DNA of 64,000 nt from Methylobacterium mesophilicum SR1.6/6 (GCF_000364445.2 NZ_CP043538.1:4111447-4175446); one strand, 5' to 3'; positions 1-9,558 are shown, counted from the first letter of the stretch. A program made the numbers and translations. Notes: generated from the sequence alone by a model not told the origin.

Positions 1-459
1 CCGGCCGAACCCGCGCAGCCGCTCCAGGCCGGTCCGTTCGTTCCGCCGCGCGCGGCCGCGCCGGCCGGCACGCCGCTCGCCCGCGCGCCGCGGATGCCGC
101 AGATCCACGAGCTGCCGCCGATCGCCCAGACCCAGATCATGGCGAGCCGCGCGGCCGAGGAGCCCGCACCGGAATCCAAGCGCACCTCGCTGCTCCGCCG
201 GCTGGCGACCCTCGGATCCGGCGGCCGTCGCGACGAGGCGGACGGCGCCCCGCTTCCGACCCGGGCCGCCCCGCCGGCGGCACCCCAGCCGCAGATGGCG
301 CAGCCGCCGGCGCCGCGCGCCCCGGCCCCTCCGGCCGTGCCGCAGTACCGTCCGGCCCAGGGCAACCTGGACGCTCAGGGCCGCGTCGCGCCGCAGCCGC
401 GCATGATGGACGACGACCAGCTCGAGATCCCGGCCTTCCTGCGCCGCCAGGCGAACTGA
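1..459 (+). CDS. ftsZ: Cell division protein FtsZ, C-terminal part (5' end outside window)
   Basis: This is the last 152 codons of an open frame that enters the window from the left. The visible part is a Pro/Ala-rich, low-complexity linker that ends in the conserved FtsZ C-terminal peptide, here DDQLEIPAFLRRQAN. In the family that peptide binds FtsA and other membrane tethers, while the tubulin-like GTPase core lies upstream and is not seen. The long disordered linker is typical of alphaproteobacterial FtsZ. The next gene, lpxC, is the usual neighbour in this group. A strong hairpin follows the stop codon. The identification rests on the tail peptide and on context. Confidence 0.88.
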   Translation, partial: PAEPAQPLQAGPFVPPRAAAPAGTPLARAPRMPQIHELPPIAQTQIMASRAAEEPAPESKRTSLLRRLATLGSGGRRDEADGAPLPTRAAPPAAPQPQMAQPPAPRAPAPPAVPQYRPAQGNLDAQGRVAPQPRMMDDDQLEIPAFLRRQAN

Positions 460-490
460 CCGGCTCCGGATCCTGAGAAGGACCCTCAAC

Positions 491-526
491 GGCGCGGGAG
501 CCGGCGGAGACGCCGGCTCCCGCGCC
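491..526 (+). terminator. Stem-loop terminator after ftsZ
   Basis: Arms of 16 nt (491-506 and 511-526) are perfectly complementary around the 4-nt loop GAGA. It lies 31 nt after the ftsZ stop codon. Only a short T stretch follows, so termination may be partial or Rho-assisted. Confidence 0.65.
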
Positions 527-737
527 GCGTTGCAGCAACTCTGGGTTGCGATTCCGCGCACGCGCTGCCGCTTCGGCCATGCGATCGCGGCGAGTCACCT
601 GTTGACTTGATGCATCCATGCCACAGAACGGCCGCCGGTTAGCCACGCATTAACCAACCTTTAAGCCTTTGGTGGATCAACGTTTTACTGCGGGCTGCGC
701 GCAAGCGTGTCTGTAACACAGCGTAAGAATCCGTGAT

Positions 738-766
738 TTGGCTGCCCTGTGCGGTGCAGCTATAGA
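738..766 (+). promoter_or_regulatory. Possible sigma70 promoter for lpxC
   Basis: TTGGCT (738-743) and TATAGA (761-766) are separated by 17 nt in the relatively AT-rich 445-nt gap between ftsZ and lpxC. This would give a leader of about 130 nt. Each hexamer matches the consensus at four of six positions. The rest of the gap shows no convincing gene. Confidence 0.35.
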
Positions 767-904
767 AACGTCGAGACCGAAGAGACGCGCACCAGGACAC
801 AACCTGATAGCGTGGGCAGGGGCATCAAGCAGCGGACGGATCAGCCAGTTTCCTCACCCTCCCCGTTGGGATGGTGGGACCTGATCGCGGCCTGGGGCTA
901 AGGA

Positions 905-1852
905 ATGCGAACGCATAAACAGACGACCCTCAAAGGGCCGGCGACTCTCTCGGGTATCGGGGTCCATTCCGGGAACCCCGCCGAGATCACCATCCGGCCC
1001 GCTCCCGCCAATCACGGCATCGCCTTCCTTCGAACCGGCACCACCCACGGCAACGACCGCCTGATCAAGGCCCATCACGCCCTGGTCTCCGCCACCGAGC
1101 TCTGCACCGTCCTCGGGGACGTCGAGACCGGCGCGGTGGCCACCGTCGAGCACCTGATGTCGGCCCTGTACGGGCTGGGGGTCGACAACGCCCTCGTCGA
1201 GATCGACGGGCCCGAGATGCCGATCCTCGACGGATCGGCGCTCCCCTTCGTCCAGGCGATCGACCAAGTCGGGATCGCCACCTGCGACACACCCCGGCGC
1301 TGGCTGAAGATCCTGCGCCACGTCCGCATCGAGACCGGCCGGTCCTTCGCGGAACTCCGCCCCATCGATCGGGGCTTCCGCCTCGACGTCGAGATCGATT
1401 TCGACAGTCCGGTGATCGGCCGCTCGCGCAAGGCGATGGACCTGTCGCCCGCCTCCTACCGCCGCGAGATCGCCGGCGCCCGCACCTTCGGGATGATGCG
1501 GGATGTGGAGCGCTACTGGAAGGCGGGCTTCGCCCTCGGCGCGTCCCTGGAGAACACCGTCGCGGTCGGCGAGAGCGCGGTGGTCAACCCCGAGGGCCTG
1601 CGCTTTCCGGACGAGTTCGTCCGCCACAAGGTCCTCGACGCCGTCGGCGACCTCGCCTTGGCGGGACTGCCGATCCAGGGCGCGTACCGCTCCTATTGCG
1701 GCGGCCACCGGATGAATGTCGGGGTGCTGTCCGCGCTCTTCTCCGATCGGGCCAACTACGCCATCGTCGAGGCACAGGGTTCCCGCCGCGAGACCGTGCT
1801 CTCCGAGCTGGGCGTCGGTCTGGGCATCGCCGCCTTCGCGGGCGATCTCTGA
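905..1852 (+). CDS. lpxC: UDP-3-O-acyl-N-acetylglucosamine deacetylase
   Basis: LpxC catalyses the committed step of lipid A synthesis, a cytoplasmic zinc-dependent deacetylation of UDP-3-O-acyl-GlcNAc. The 315-residue length is normal. The family zinc-site residues are visible: H83 in VEHLMSAL, H241 and D245 in HKVLDAVGD, and H268 in GGHRMN. The N-terminus contains the typical GIGVHSG segment, which supports the ATG at 905. The gene sits between ftsZ and bamD, the common order in Hyphomicrobiales, which links envelope synthesis to division. It appears to have its own promoter region because ftsZ ends in a strong hairpin. Confidence 0.97.
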   Translation: MRTHKQTTLKGPATLSGIGVHSGNPAEITIRPAPANHGIAFLRTGTTHGNDRLIKAHHALVSATELCTVLGDVETGAVATVEHLMSALYGLGVDNALVEIDGPEMPILDGSALPFVQAIDQVGIATCDTPRRWLKILRHVRIETGRSFAELRPIDRGFRLDVEIDFDSPVIGRSRKAMDLSPASYRREIAGARTFGMMRDVERYWKAGFALGASLENTVAVGESAVVNPEGLRFPDEFVRHKVLDAVGDLALAGLPIQGAYRSYCGGHRMNVGVLSALFSDRANYAIVEAQGSRRETVLSELGVGLGIAAFAGDL

Positions 1853-2043
1853 AAAGCGCCTGTGGCCTACAAGACACAGCCGGAAACCGATCCTGATCGC
1901 CGCAGCCTTGCCGCTTTCGTGCCCGAATCAAACGGCACGGTTTAACGGTCCGTGAACGGGAGGCACGGCCCGGAAGGGTCGGATCCCCCTCACGCGATGG
2001 CACGACGGCGCGGGACGGCGCCGGTTCCGGGAAAGAGCGCCAG

Positions 2044-2925
2044 ATGCCTGTCACCATTCGTCATCGCCGGGCGGCAGCCTTCGCGGCGCCCCTCGTGGCC
2101 ATTCTCGGCCTTGGCCTCGGCGGCTGCGACTTCGATCCGACCAGTATCTTCGCCGAGAAGTACAAGCCCGAGGTCGTGCCGGACGTCCCGGCCGACAAGC
2201 TCTACAGCGACGGCTTGGCCAAGCTGGAAGACAGCGACTACGACGGCGCCATCAAGAAGTTCGACAGCCTCGACAAGCAGTATCAGTATTCCGAATGGTC
2301 TCGGAAGGCGCTGCTCATGACGGCCTACGCGAACTACGAGGGCCAGAAATACGACGACGCGATCAATGCCTCGAAGCGGTACCTGCAGCGCCACCCGGCC
2401 AGCAAGGATGCGGCCTACGCGCAGTACCTGATGGCCATGTCGAACTATAAGCAGATTCCGGACGTGACCCGCGATCAGGAGCGGTCCGAGAAGGCGCTGA
2501 GCGCCCTGCAGGAGTTGGTCCAGAAATACCCGACTTCGGAATACGCCGCGGACGCCAAGGCGAAGATCCAGATCACCCGCGACCAGCTCGCCGGCAAGGA
2601 GATGGAAGTCGGCCGCTTCTACCTTGAGAAGCGCAACTTCCCGGCCGCGATCAACCGGTTCCGCGACGTGGTCTCCCGGTATCAGACGACCCGTCACGCC
2701 GAGGAGGCCCTGGAGCGCCTGACCGAGGCCTACTGGGCGCTGGGCATCACCCAGGAGGCGCAGAACGCCGCCGCGGTGCTGGGGCACAATTTCCCCGAGA
2801 GCCCCTGGTACAAGGACGCGCACGCACTTCTGGCGCAGAACGGCCTGGAGCCGCGCGAGGAGAAGTCCTCCTTCCTCTCGAAGATCTATCGCACGGTGAC
2901 GGGCAAGACCGCCTCAGCCGAGTGA
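2044..2925 (+). CDS. bamD: Outer membrane assembly lipoprotein BamD
   Basis: BamD is the essential lipoprotein partner of BamA in the beta-barrel assembly machine on the periplasmic face of the outer membrane. The 293-residue product has a short signal peptide with a lipobox (LGGC, lipidated Cys28). Helical TPR-like repeats follow, for example LYSDGLAKLEDSDYDGAIKK and RFRDVVSRYQTTRHAEEALE. Its length matches the family. It follows lpxC by 191 nt and precedes recN, as in related genomes. A GC-rich stem-loop follows the stop codon. Confidence 0.95.
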   Translation: MPVTIRHRRAAAFAAPLVAILGLGLGGCDFDPTSIFAEKYKPEVVPDVPADKLYSDGLAKLEDSDYDGAIKKFDSLDKQYQYSEWSRKALLMTAYANYEGQKYDDAINASKRYLQRHPASKDAAYAQYLMAMSNYKQIPDVTRDQERSEKALSALQELVQKYPTSEYAADAKAKIQITRDQLAGKEMEVGRFYLEKRNFPAAINRFRDVVSRYQTTRHAEEALERLTEAYWALGITQEAQNAAAVLGHNFPESPWYKDAHALLAQNGLEPREEKSSFLSKIYRTVTGKTASAE

Positions 2926-2962
2926 CAGGCCGGGCCGGCGACGGCCCGGACCGCGAAGTTCC

Positions 2963-2990
2963 AGGGCCCGGAGCCGCCGCTCCGGGCCCT
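2963..2990 (+). terminator. Stem-loop after bamD
   Basis: A perfect 12-bp stem (AGGGCCCGGAGC paired with GCTCCGGGCCCT) encloses a 4-nt loop, 38 nt after the bamD stop. The T tract is weak. It separates bamD from recN. Confidence 0.55.
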
Positions 2991-3096
2991 TGCCGTTCCC
3001 GCGCGCCTCGCTGCCGGTGCGACGCATTTTTGGGGTGATTCCGCGCCGCAGCGGCCTTATGTCTGCGATCCCATCCAGAGGAATCCCCGCCGCCGC

Positions 3097-4770
3097 ATGC
3101 TGGCGCAGCTCGCGATCCGCGACATCGTTCTGATCGACAGGCTCGAACTGAATTTCCGGACGGGCCTGAGCGTCCTCACCGGGGAGACCGGTGCGGGCAA
3201 ATCGATCCTGCTCGACGCCTTCGCCCTGGCGCTGGGCGGCCGCGGCGACGGGCGCCTCGTCCGCCACGGAGAGGCCCAGGGCGTCGTCACGGCGGTGTTC
3301 GACTTGGCCCCCGACCATCCGGCGCGCCGCATCGCCGCCGAGGCGGAGATCGATACCGAGGGTGATCTGATCCTGCGCCGCACGCAGATGGCCGACGGCC
3401 GCACCCGCGCCTTAGTCAACGACCAGCCGGTGGGCGTGCAGGTGCTCCGCGCCATCGGCGCGGCGCTCGTGGAGATCCACGGGCAGCACGACGACCGGGC
3501 GCTGGCCGATCCGGCGTCGCACCGGGCGATCCTCGACGCGTTCGGGGGCCTGCAGGGGCAGCTCACGAAGGTCGCGACGGCGTCCCGGGCGGTCCGCGCC
3601 GCGCGGACCGAACTGGCCGATCACCGCGCCCGCGTCGAGGCGGCGCGCAAGGAGGCCGACTTCCTGCGCCACGCCGTGGAAGAACTCGGCGCCCTCGCGC
3701 CCCTGCCCGGGGAGGAGGCCCAGCTCGCCGAGCGCCGCAGCGTCATGCAGCAATCCGAGAAGGTCGCGCGCGAGCTGAACGAAGCCCTCGACGCCGTGGG
3801 TGGCCCACATTCCGGCGTGCCCCATCTCTCGGCCGCCCTGCGCAAGCTGGAGCGCCGGGCCGCACAGCTTCCGGCCCTCGTCGATCCGTGCGTGAACGCC
3901 CTGGACGCCGCGATGGTCGCCCTGGACGAAGCTCGGGCCGTGCTGGACGCCGCGGTCGCCGAGACGGAGTTCGATCCCCGCGACCTGGAGCGGGTGGAGG
4001 AGCGGCTGTTCGCCCTCCGGGCCGCCTCGCGCAAGTACGACGTCGCTGCCGACGACCTCGCGGCCCTCGCGGAGCGCTACGCCGGCGATGTGGCGGCGAT
4101 CGACGCCGGCGAGGCGGCGCTGTCGGGCCTGGAACAGGCGCTGGCGGCGGCCGAGACCGATTACGCGGAGGCGGCCGAGAAGCTCAGCGCCGGGCGGCGC
4201 CGGGCGGCCAAGCAGCTCGATGCCGCCGTGAAGGCCGAGCTGCCGCCGCTCAAGCTGGAACGGGCGCGGTTCATCACCGAGATCGCCACCGATCCGGACT
4301 CGCGCGACCCGGCCGGCACCGACCGGGTGGAGTTCTGGGCCCAGACCAATCCGGGCACCAAGCCGGGTCCGATGATGAAGGTGGCCTCCGGCGGCGAGTT
4401 GTCGCGCTTCATGCTCGCCCTGAAGGTGGTCCTGGCCGACAAGGGCTCGGCGCCGACGCTGATCTTCGACGAGATCGACACCGGCGTCGGCGGCGCCGTG
4501 GCGGACGCCATCGGGCTGCGCCTCGCACGCCTCGCGGCGACCGTGCAGGTGGTCGCCGTGACCCACGCGCCGCAGGTCGCGGCACGCGCCGACACGCACT
4601 TCCTGATCGCCAAGGCGCCCGTGAAGGGCGCCGGCCGCGTGGCGACGCGGGTGTCGAGCCTCCCCGTGAGCGAGCGACGGGAGGAGATCGCCCGGATGCT
4701 GGCGGGCGCCACCGTGACCGACGAGGCCCGGGCCGCGGCGGCGCGCCTGCTGCAGGGCGCGGATGCGTGA
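3097..4770 (+). CDS. recN: DNA repair protein RecN
   Basis: RecN is an SMC-like ATPase that acts in double-strand-break repair. The 557-residue product has Walker A GETGAGKS at residues 29-36. A long Ala/Arg/Glu-rich coiled-coil middle follows. The C-terminal ATPase half carries a signature segment (SGGELSRFMLALK) and Walker B (LIFDEIDTGVGG), then the VVAVTHAPQVAA segment typical of RecN. The length is normal. The ATG at 3097 places Walker A at the expected distance from the N-terminus. In many relatives ligA follows recN, but here a small NepR-like gene follows. Confidence 0.97.
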   Translation: MLAQLAIRDIVLIDRLELNFRTGLSVLTGETGAGKSILLDAFALALGGRGDGRLVRHGEAQGVVTAVFDLAPDHPARRIAAEAEIDTEGDLILRRTQMADGRTRALVNDQPVGVQVLRAIGAALVEIHGQHDDRALADPASHRAILDAFGGLQGQLTKVATASRAVRAARTELADHRARVEAARKEADFLRHAVEELGALAPLPGEEAQLAERRSVMQQSEKVARELNEALDAVGGPHSGVPHLSAALRKLERRAAQLPALVDPCVNALDAAMVALDEARAVLDAAVAETEFDPRDLERVEERLFALRAASRKYDVAADDLAALAERYAGDVAAIDAGEAALSGLEQALAAAETDYAEAAEKLSAGRRRAAKQLDAAVKAELPPLKLERARFITEIATDPDSRDPAGTDRVEFWAQTNPGTKPGPMMKVASGGELSRFMLALKVVLADKGSAPTLIFDEIDTGVGGAVADAIGLRLARLAATVQVVAVTHAPQVAARADTHFLIAKAPVKGAGRVATRVSSLPVSERREEIARMLAGATVTDEARAAAARLLQGADA

Positions 4771-4886
4771 CGGCGCGTCAACCTTAACCTTTGGTTGACG
4801 GTAACGTTTTATTAACCATTCGTGGTGAGAGTGCCGGAATCCCGGTGTTGTCGCGCATCGTGCCGGTGGATGGGCGGGAGGACGCC

Positions 4887-5087
4887 ATGAAGCTGACGGC
4901 TGTCGAGTCCGACGGGCCTCTGCGTGCGGTTCAGCCGCAGAAGCAGGCGATCGACACGCACCGGCTCGGCAACACTCTCCGCACGGTCTACGAAGGCAGC
5001 ATCGACACGCAGCCGATCACCGACGCCCATGTCGAGCTGCTCCTGCGCCTGCGCCAGAAGGAGCGGGAACTCCGCCGGGCCGGCTGA
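4887..5087 (+). CDS. Small NepR-like protein (possible anti-sigma factor)
   Basis: This 66-residue protein starts at ATG 4887 behind a good ribosome site (GGGAGG, 6 nt upstream). Residues about 24-60 (LGNTLRTVYEGSIDTQPITD, then HVELLLRLRQKE) resemble the NepR helix-loop-helix pattern, LGxxLRxxYxxxxxxPxxDxxxxLLxxL. In alphaproteobacteria NepR sequesters the general stress sigma factor EcfG until phosphorylated PhyR takes NepR away. No phyR or ecfG gene is nearby, so this would be an orphan copy. The assignment is by pattern only. It could equally be an unrelated small helical protein. Confidence 0.6.
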   Translation: MKLTAVESDGPLRAVQPQKQAIDTHRLGNTLRTVYEGSIDTQPITDAHVELLLRLRQKERELRRAG

Positions 5088-5099
5088 TCCCGCCGGACG

Positions 5100-5345
5100 C
5101 TACCAGCGGCGCGCCCCCGGACGACGGCGGTACTCGGCGGCTCGAATCAGCGTCAGGATCCGATCGAGGCTGACGAGCAGTTCGGCTTCCTCGCGCCGCG
5201 CCTCCGCGACCGTATTCTGATCGGTGCTGAACTTCTGGCGCGCCTGCGCCAGGGTCAGGGCGCGCTCCACCGCCGCCCGCTCGGCGTGCAGGGCCAGCCA
5301 TGCGGGATCGGCATCCAGCGCCGTATCGACCTCCTCGCCCGCCAC
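5100..5345 (-). CDS. Small hypothetical helical protein
   Basis: An 81-residue frame, convergent with the NepR-like gene (12 nt between stops). The sequence is rich in Ala, Glu, Arg and Leu with heptad-like spacing through residues 12-70 (for example HAERAAVERALTLAQARQKF), which suggests a short coiled coil. It has no signal peptide and no Cys. I do not recognise a family. It is divergent from pstS, so its upstream region is shared with the Pho box region. It looks like a real gene because its composition is protein-like and it fills the gap cleanly. Confidence 0.5.
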   Translation of the reverse strand: MAGEEVDTALDADPAWLALHAERAAVERALTLAQARQKFSTDQNTVAEARREEAELLVSLDRILTLIRAAEYRRRPGARRW

Positions 5346-5425
5346 GTCCGACCCATCCGTTCCTGCCGTTGAGAGGGATGAACGCGCAAAGGCGATGAAC
5401 CGTGCCGTGCATTCCCGCAGGGCGA

Positions 5426-5453
5426 TGTCATGCCGGTGTCATCTACCTGTCGT
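5426..5453 (+). promoter_or_regulatory. Pho box: three direct PhoB half-sites upstream of pstS
   Basis: TGTCAT (5426-5431), TGTCAT (5437-5442) and TGTCGT (5448-5453) recur with exact 11-bp spacing. This is the defining layout of PhoB binding sites (CTGTCAT repeats separated by 4 bp). It lies about 140 nt upstream of the pstS start. PhoB is encoded at the end of the same gene cluster. Confidence 0.85.
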
Positions 5454-5593
5454 AACCGCCCCGCCATCGGGCGGCCGGCGCCAAGCCTCTTCGGACGATG
5501 TCCCATCCGGAGTTCGGCCGCACAGCTCAGCCGCGGGCATGGGCTTGCCGGCGGAGCGGCGCAGGCTCTCGCCCGACGGCAACGGAGATTCCC

Positions 5594-6634
5594 TTGAGAC
5601 CCTTCGCTTACGCGCTCGCCGTCGGCCTCGCGACGGTTCAGATGGCGTCGGCGGCGCTCGCCGCCGACATCACCGGCGCCGGGGCCACGTTCCCCTTCCC
5701 GGTCTACTCGAAGTGGGCCGAGGCCTATCGCAAGGAGACCGGTTCGGGCCTCAACTATCAGTCGATCGGCTCGGGCGGCGGGATCAAGCAGATCCAGGCC
5801 AAGACCGTCGATTTCGGCGCCACCGACGCGCCGCTGAAGGCCGAGCAGCTCGCCAAGGACGGCCTCGTCCAGTTCCCCACCGTGATGGGCGGCGTCGTGC
5901 CGGTGGTGAACATCCCGGGCGTCGAGCCCGGAAAGCTCAAGCTCACCGGCGAGGTGCTCGCCGACATCTACGCCGGCAAGATCGCCAAGTGGACCGACCC
6001 GCGGATCGCCAAGCTGAACGACGGGCTGAAGCTGCCCGAGACCAACATCACGCCGGTCTACCGCTCCGACGCCTCGGGGACGACCAACATCTTCACCACC
6101 TATCTCTCCCAGTCCTCCGAGACCTGGAAGAAGGAGTACGGCGCGGCCACCACGATCTCCTGGCCGGTCGGCCAGGGCGGCAAGGGCAACGAGGGCGTGA
6201 CCGCCACCGTCAAGCAGGTGCCGAATTCGATCGGCTACGTCGAATCGGCCTACGCCAAGCAGAACAAGCTCGCCTACGCCCTGCTGCAGAACAAGGCCGG
6301 CAAGTTCCCGCAGCCCGACGACAAGGCGTTCCAGGCCGCGGCCGCCAGCGCCGACTGGAAGGCGGCGCCCGGCTTCGGCATCTCGCTCACCAACCAGCCG
6401 AGCGACGACGCGTGGCCGATCACGGCGGCGACCTTCATCCTCGTCCACAAGGATCCGGCCGATCCGGCCAAGGTCGGCGACGTGCTCAAGTTCTTCGACT
6501 GGGCCTACAAGAACGGCGACAAGCTCGCCTCGGATCTCGACTATGTTCCGCTGCCCGACAACGTCGTGGCGCTGATCCACGAGGAGTGGAAGACCATCAA
6601 GGGCAAGGACGGCAAGCCCGTCTTCAACATGTGA
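5594..6634 (+). CDS. pstS: Phosphate ABC transporter, periplasmic phosphate-binding protein
   Basis: PstS captures inorganic phosphate in the periplasm for the high-affinity PstCAB transporter. I chose the TTG at 5594, giving 346 residues. It has GGAG 7 nt upstream and opens directly onto a signal peptide (RPFAYALAVG to SAALAAD). An ATG at 5498 would add 32 residues before the signal peptide. Family motifs are visible: GAGATFPFPVYSKWAE, SIGSGGGIKQI, FGATDAPL and SDASGTTNIFTTYLS, which line the phosphate site. It is the first gene of the pst operon, with the Pho box upstream and a hairpin after the stop. Confidence 0.96.
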   Translation: MRPFAYALAVGLATVQMASAALAADITGAGATFPFPVYSKWAEAYRKETGSGLNYQSIGSGGGIKQIQAKTVDFGATDAPLKAEQLAKDGLVQFPTVMGGVVPVVNIPGVEPGKLKLTGEVLADIYAGKIAKWTDPRIAKLNDGLKLPETNITPVYRSDASGTTNIFTTYLSQSSETWKKEYGAATTISWPVGQGGKGNEGVTATVKQVPNSIGYVESAYAKQNKLAYALLQNKAGKFPQPDDKAFQAAAASADWKAAPGFGISLTNQPSDDAWPITAATFILVHKDPADPAKVGDVLKFFDWAYKNGDKLASDLDYVPLPDNVVALIHEEWKTIKGKDGKPVFNM

Positions 6635-6639
6635 GCGTG

Positions 6640-6670
6640 GCGGGGAGGAGGCTTCGACCTCCTCCCTCGC
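6640..6670 (+). terminator. Intercistronic hairpin between pstS and pstC
   Basis: GCGGGGAGGAGG pairs with CCTCCTCCCTCGC around a short loop, with one bulge, just after the pstS stop; TTCTT follows. Hairpins here often stabilise the pstS message or partly terminate transcription, so that binding protein exceeds permease. That role is inferred. Confidence 0.5.
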
Positions 6671-6719
6671 TTCTTGGACTGCACCGCGCTACCACGCCAC
6701 CCTTCGCAGAGAACCGCGG

Positions 6720-7697
6720 ATGTCCGCTTTGACAGAGACGATCGCCCTCGGCCGAACCCGTGCCACCGCCGCGCGGAAGGGACCGAGCCGGAACCTCGAT
6801 GCCCTGTTCCGGGCCTGCGCGTACGGCGCGGCGCTCCTCGTTCTGATCGTCCTCGCCGGCATCCTCGGCTCGATCCTCTACGGCGGCTGGCCCGCCTTCC
6901 GCGAGTTCGGCTTCGGGTTCCTGACCTCCAGCGCCTGGAACGTCGGGACGGAGCAGTACGGCGCCCTCGTCGCCGTGATCGGCACCGTGGCGTCGGCCTT
7001 CCTGGCCCTGCTCATCGGCGTCCCCGTGTCCCTCGGGATCGCGGTCTTCCTGACGCAGCTCTGTCCGGGATGGGCGCGCAAGCCGGTCGCGATGACGATC
7101 GAGCTGCTCGCCGCCGTGCCGAGCATCATCTACGGGATGTGGGGCCTGTTCGTGTTCGCCCCGCTCTTCGCGCGCTTCGTCCAGATCCCGGTCTCGAACC
7201 TCGTCGAGGGCCTGCCGATCGTCGGCACGCTGTTCTACGCCCGGGTGCCGTCGGGCGTCGGCGTGCTGACCGCGGGCATCATCCTGGCGATCATGATCGT
7301 GCCGTTCATTGCCTCGATCGCCCGCGACATGCTCGACCAGATCCCCACCGTCCTGCGCGAGAGCGCCTACGGGATCGGCTGCACCACCTGGGAGGTGGTG
7401 CGCCACGTGCTCGTGCCGCAGGCCGCCGTCTCGATCATCGGGGCGATCATGCTGGGCCTCGGTCGCGCGCTGGGTGAGACCATGGCGGTGACCTTCGTGG
7501 TCGGGAACGCGAACCGCCTCTCGGCCTCGATCTTCGACCCGAGTTCCACCATCGCGTCGCGCATCGCCAACGAGTTCAACGAGGCGGACGGCCTCCAGCT
7601 CAACGCCCTGATGGCGCTCGGCTGCATCCTGTTCGTGATCACCTTCGTGGTGCTGATGATCGCCCGGCTGCTGACGCGCCGCGTCAAGGCCGCCTGA
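6720..7697 (+). CDS. pstC: Phosphate ABC transporter permease PstC
   Basis: One of the two inner-membrane permease subunits of the Pst transporter. The 325-residue protein has about six predicted membrane segments, starting near residues 40-62. It has the ABC permease (EAA) loop, where RESAYGIGCTTWEVVRHVLV precedes PQAAVSIIGAIMLGLGRALGET, the contact with PstB. The start is ATG 6720 with GAG-rich sequence upstream. It lies 85 nt after pstS, and its stop is 9 nt before pstA, so it is co-transcribed with pstA. Confidence 0.95.
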   Translation: MSALTETIALGRTRATAARKGPSRNLDALFRACAYGAALLVLIVLAGILGSILYGGWPAFREFGFGFLTSSAWNVGTEQYGALVAVIGTVASAFLALLIGVPVSLGIAVFLTQLCPGWARKPVAMTIELLAAVPSIIYGMWGLFVFAPLFARFVQIPVSNLVEGLPIVGTLFYARVPSGVGVLTAGIILAIMIVPFIASIARDMLDQIPTVLRESAYGIGCTTWEVVRHVLVPQAAVSIIGAIMLGLGRALGETMAVTFVVGNANRLSASIFDPSSTIASRIANEFNEADGLQLNALMALGCILFVITFVVLMIARLLTRRVKAA

Positions 7698-7706
7698 GGA
7701 GCCCGC

Positions 7707-8606
7707 ATGATGGACGCCTCCAATACCATCGCCACCGCCGAGACCGCCCTGCGGCGGAGCGGCCGTGTCCGCCCGGGCCGGCGCATCGCCGACCGGACCC
7801 TGCGCGTCGCCTGCACGGTCGCCACCGTGGTGGGCGCCGTGGTGCTGGGCTCGATCCTGGTCATGCTGATCGTCCAGGGCGTGCGCGGCTTCACGCCGGC
7901 CATGTTCACGAACCCGACCCCGGGTCCCGGCTCCGAGGGCGGCGGCATCGCCAACGCCATCCTCGGCAGCCTCGTGCTGACCGGCATCGGCATCGCCATC
8001 GCCACGCCGATCGGCGTCATGGCGGGGACCTACCTCGCCGAGTACGGCCGCGGCTCGAAACTGGCCGCGGTGATCCGCTTCCTGAACGACATCCTGCTGT
8101 CGGCGCCCTCGATCCTGATCGGCCTGTTCGTCTACACCCTGATGGTGCGGCCGATGGGAACCTACTCGGGCTGGGCCGGCGGCGTGGCCCTCGCCATCAT
8201 CGCGGTGCCGGTGATCGTGCGCACCACCGAGGACATGCTGCGGCTGGTGCCGGGGACGCTGCGCGAGGCCGGCGCCGCCCTCGGCGCCCCGCCCTCGACG
8301 GTGATCACGAGCGTCACGTGGCGGGCGGCCTCGGCCGGCATCGTCACCGGGATCATCCTGGCGCTCGCGCGCATCGCCGGCGAGACCGCGCCGCTCCTGT
8401 TTACGGCCCTGAACAACAACTCATGGTTCTCGCCCGACCTGATGGGCGGCGTCGCGAACCTGCCGGTGATGATCTACCAGTTCGCCCTCTCGCCCTACCC
8501 GAACTGGCAGAGTCTGGCCTGGGCCGGGGCCCTGCTGATCACCGGGACCATCCTGGCGCTGTCGATCGTCGCCCGCTTCGTGATCAAGCCGCAGACCGCG
8601 CGCTGA
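7707..8606 (+). CDS. pstA: Phosphate ABC transporter permease PstA
   Basis: Second permease subunit of the Pst system, 299 residues with about six membrane segments. The permease loop ([20 protein letters not shown]) and the [16 protein letters not shown] segment are characteristic of PstA. It follows pstC by 9 nt (GAGGAG ribosome site) and precedes pstB by 22 nt. Two adjacent Met codons are possible starts at 7707 and 7710. Confidence 0.95.
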   Translation: MMDASNTIATAETALRRSGRVRPGRRIADRTLRVACTVATVVGAVVLGSILVMLIVQGVRGFTPAMFTNPTPGPGSEGGGIANAILGSLVLTGIGIAIATPIGVMAGTYLAEYGRGSKLAAVIRFLNDILLSAPSILIGLFVYTLMVRPMGTYSGWAGGVALAIIAVPVIVRTTEDMLRLVPGTLREAGAALGAPPSTVITSVTWRAASAGIVTGIILALARIAGETAPLLFTALNNNSWFSPDLMGGVANLPVMIYQFALSPYPNWQSLAWAGALLITGTILALSIVARFVIKPQTAR

Positions 8607-8628
8607 ACCCCCCTTCGAGGATACGACG

Positions 8629-9444
8629 ATGAACGCCGCCTCCGCGATCCCCACGGTCGAGCTGAACCGGAACCACGCCGAAGAGGGCCGCCCGGTGCGC
8701 ATCGCCGTGAAGGGCCTGGACTTCTACTACGGCAGCTTCCACGGACTGAAGGACGTCTCGATCAACTTCCACGACCGGCAGGTCACGGCGCTGATCGGGC
8801 CCTCGGGCTGCGGAAAGTCCACGCTGCTGCGCTGCTTCAACCGGATCTACAGCCTCTATCCGGAGCAGCGGGCGGAGGGCGAGATCATCCTCGATGGCGA
8901 GAACATCCTCGACCCGTCCATCGATCTCAACGAGTTGCGCGCGCGCATCGGCATGGTGTTCCAGAAGCCGACGCCGTTCCCGATGTCGATCTACGACAAC
9001 GTCGCCTTCGGCCTGCGCCTCTATGAGAAGCTGCCGAAATCGGAGCTCGACGGCCGGGTGGAGGAGGCCCTGCGCAAGGCTGCCCTCTGGGACGAGGTGA
9101 AGGACAAGCTCCGGCAGCCGGGCACCGGCCTCTCCGGTGGCCAGCAGCAGCGCCTGTGCATCGCCCGCACGGTGGCGCAGGGCCCGGAGGTCATCCTGTT
9201 CGACGAGCCGACCTCGGCGCTCGACCCGATCTCCACCGGCCGGATCGAGGAGCTGATCGAGCAGCTGCGCGACGAGTTCACCATCGTGATCGTCACCCAC
9301 AACATGCAGCAGGCGGCGCGCATCTCGCAATTCACCGCCTTCATGTATCTGGGGCAGCTCGTGGAATTCGGTCCGACCAACCGGATGTTCATGAACCCGA
9401 CCGAGCGGCGCACGCAGGACTACATCACCGGGCGGTTCGGCTGA
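8629..9444 (+). CDS. pstB: Phosphate ABC transporter ATP-binding protein PstB
   Basis: Cytoplasmic ATPase of the Pst transporter, 271 residues. Walker A is [12 protein letters not shown], the ABC signature is [13 protein letters not shown], and Walker B is [13 protein letters not shown]. The typical PstB phrase [20 protein letters not shown] is present. The ribosome site GAGGA lies before ATG 8629. It follows pstA closely and precedes phoU, the usual order. Confidence 0.97.
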   Translation: MNAASAIPTVELNRNHAEEGRPVRIAVKGLDFYYGSFHGLKDVSINFHDRQVTALIGPSGCGKSTLLRCFNRIYSLYPEQRAEGEIILDGENILDPSIDLNELRARIGMVFQKPTPFPMSIYDNVAFGLRLYEKLPKSELDGRVEEALRKAALWDEVKDKLRQPGTGLSGGQQQRLCIARTVAQGPEVILFDEPTSALDPISTGRIEELIEQLRDEFTIVIVTHNMQQAARISQFTAFMYLGQLVEFGPTNRMFMNPTERRTQDYITGRFG

Positions 9445-9558
9445 TCGGGCCGGACGCTCCGACGAACCATACCGGCCTTCGCCGCCGCGGCGGCGGGGCG
9501 GCGGATCCCCGCCAGCCCCCGCGGATCGCGATGCGGGGCCCTTATCGAAGGATCCACC

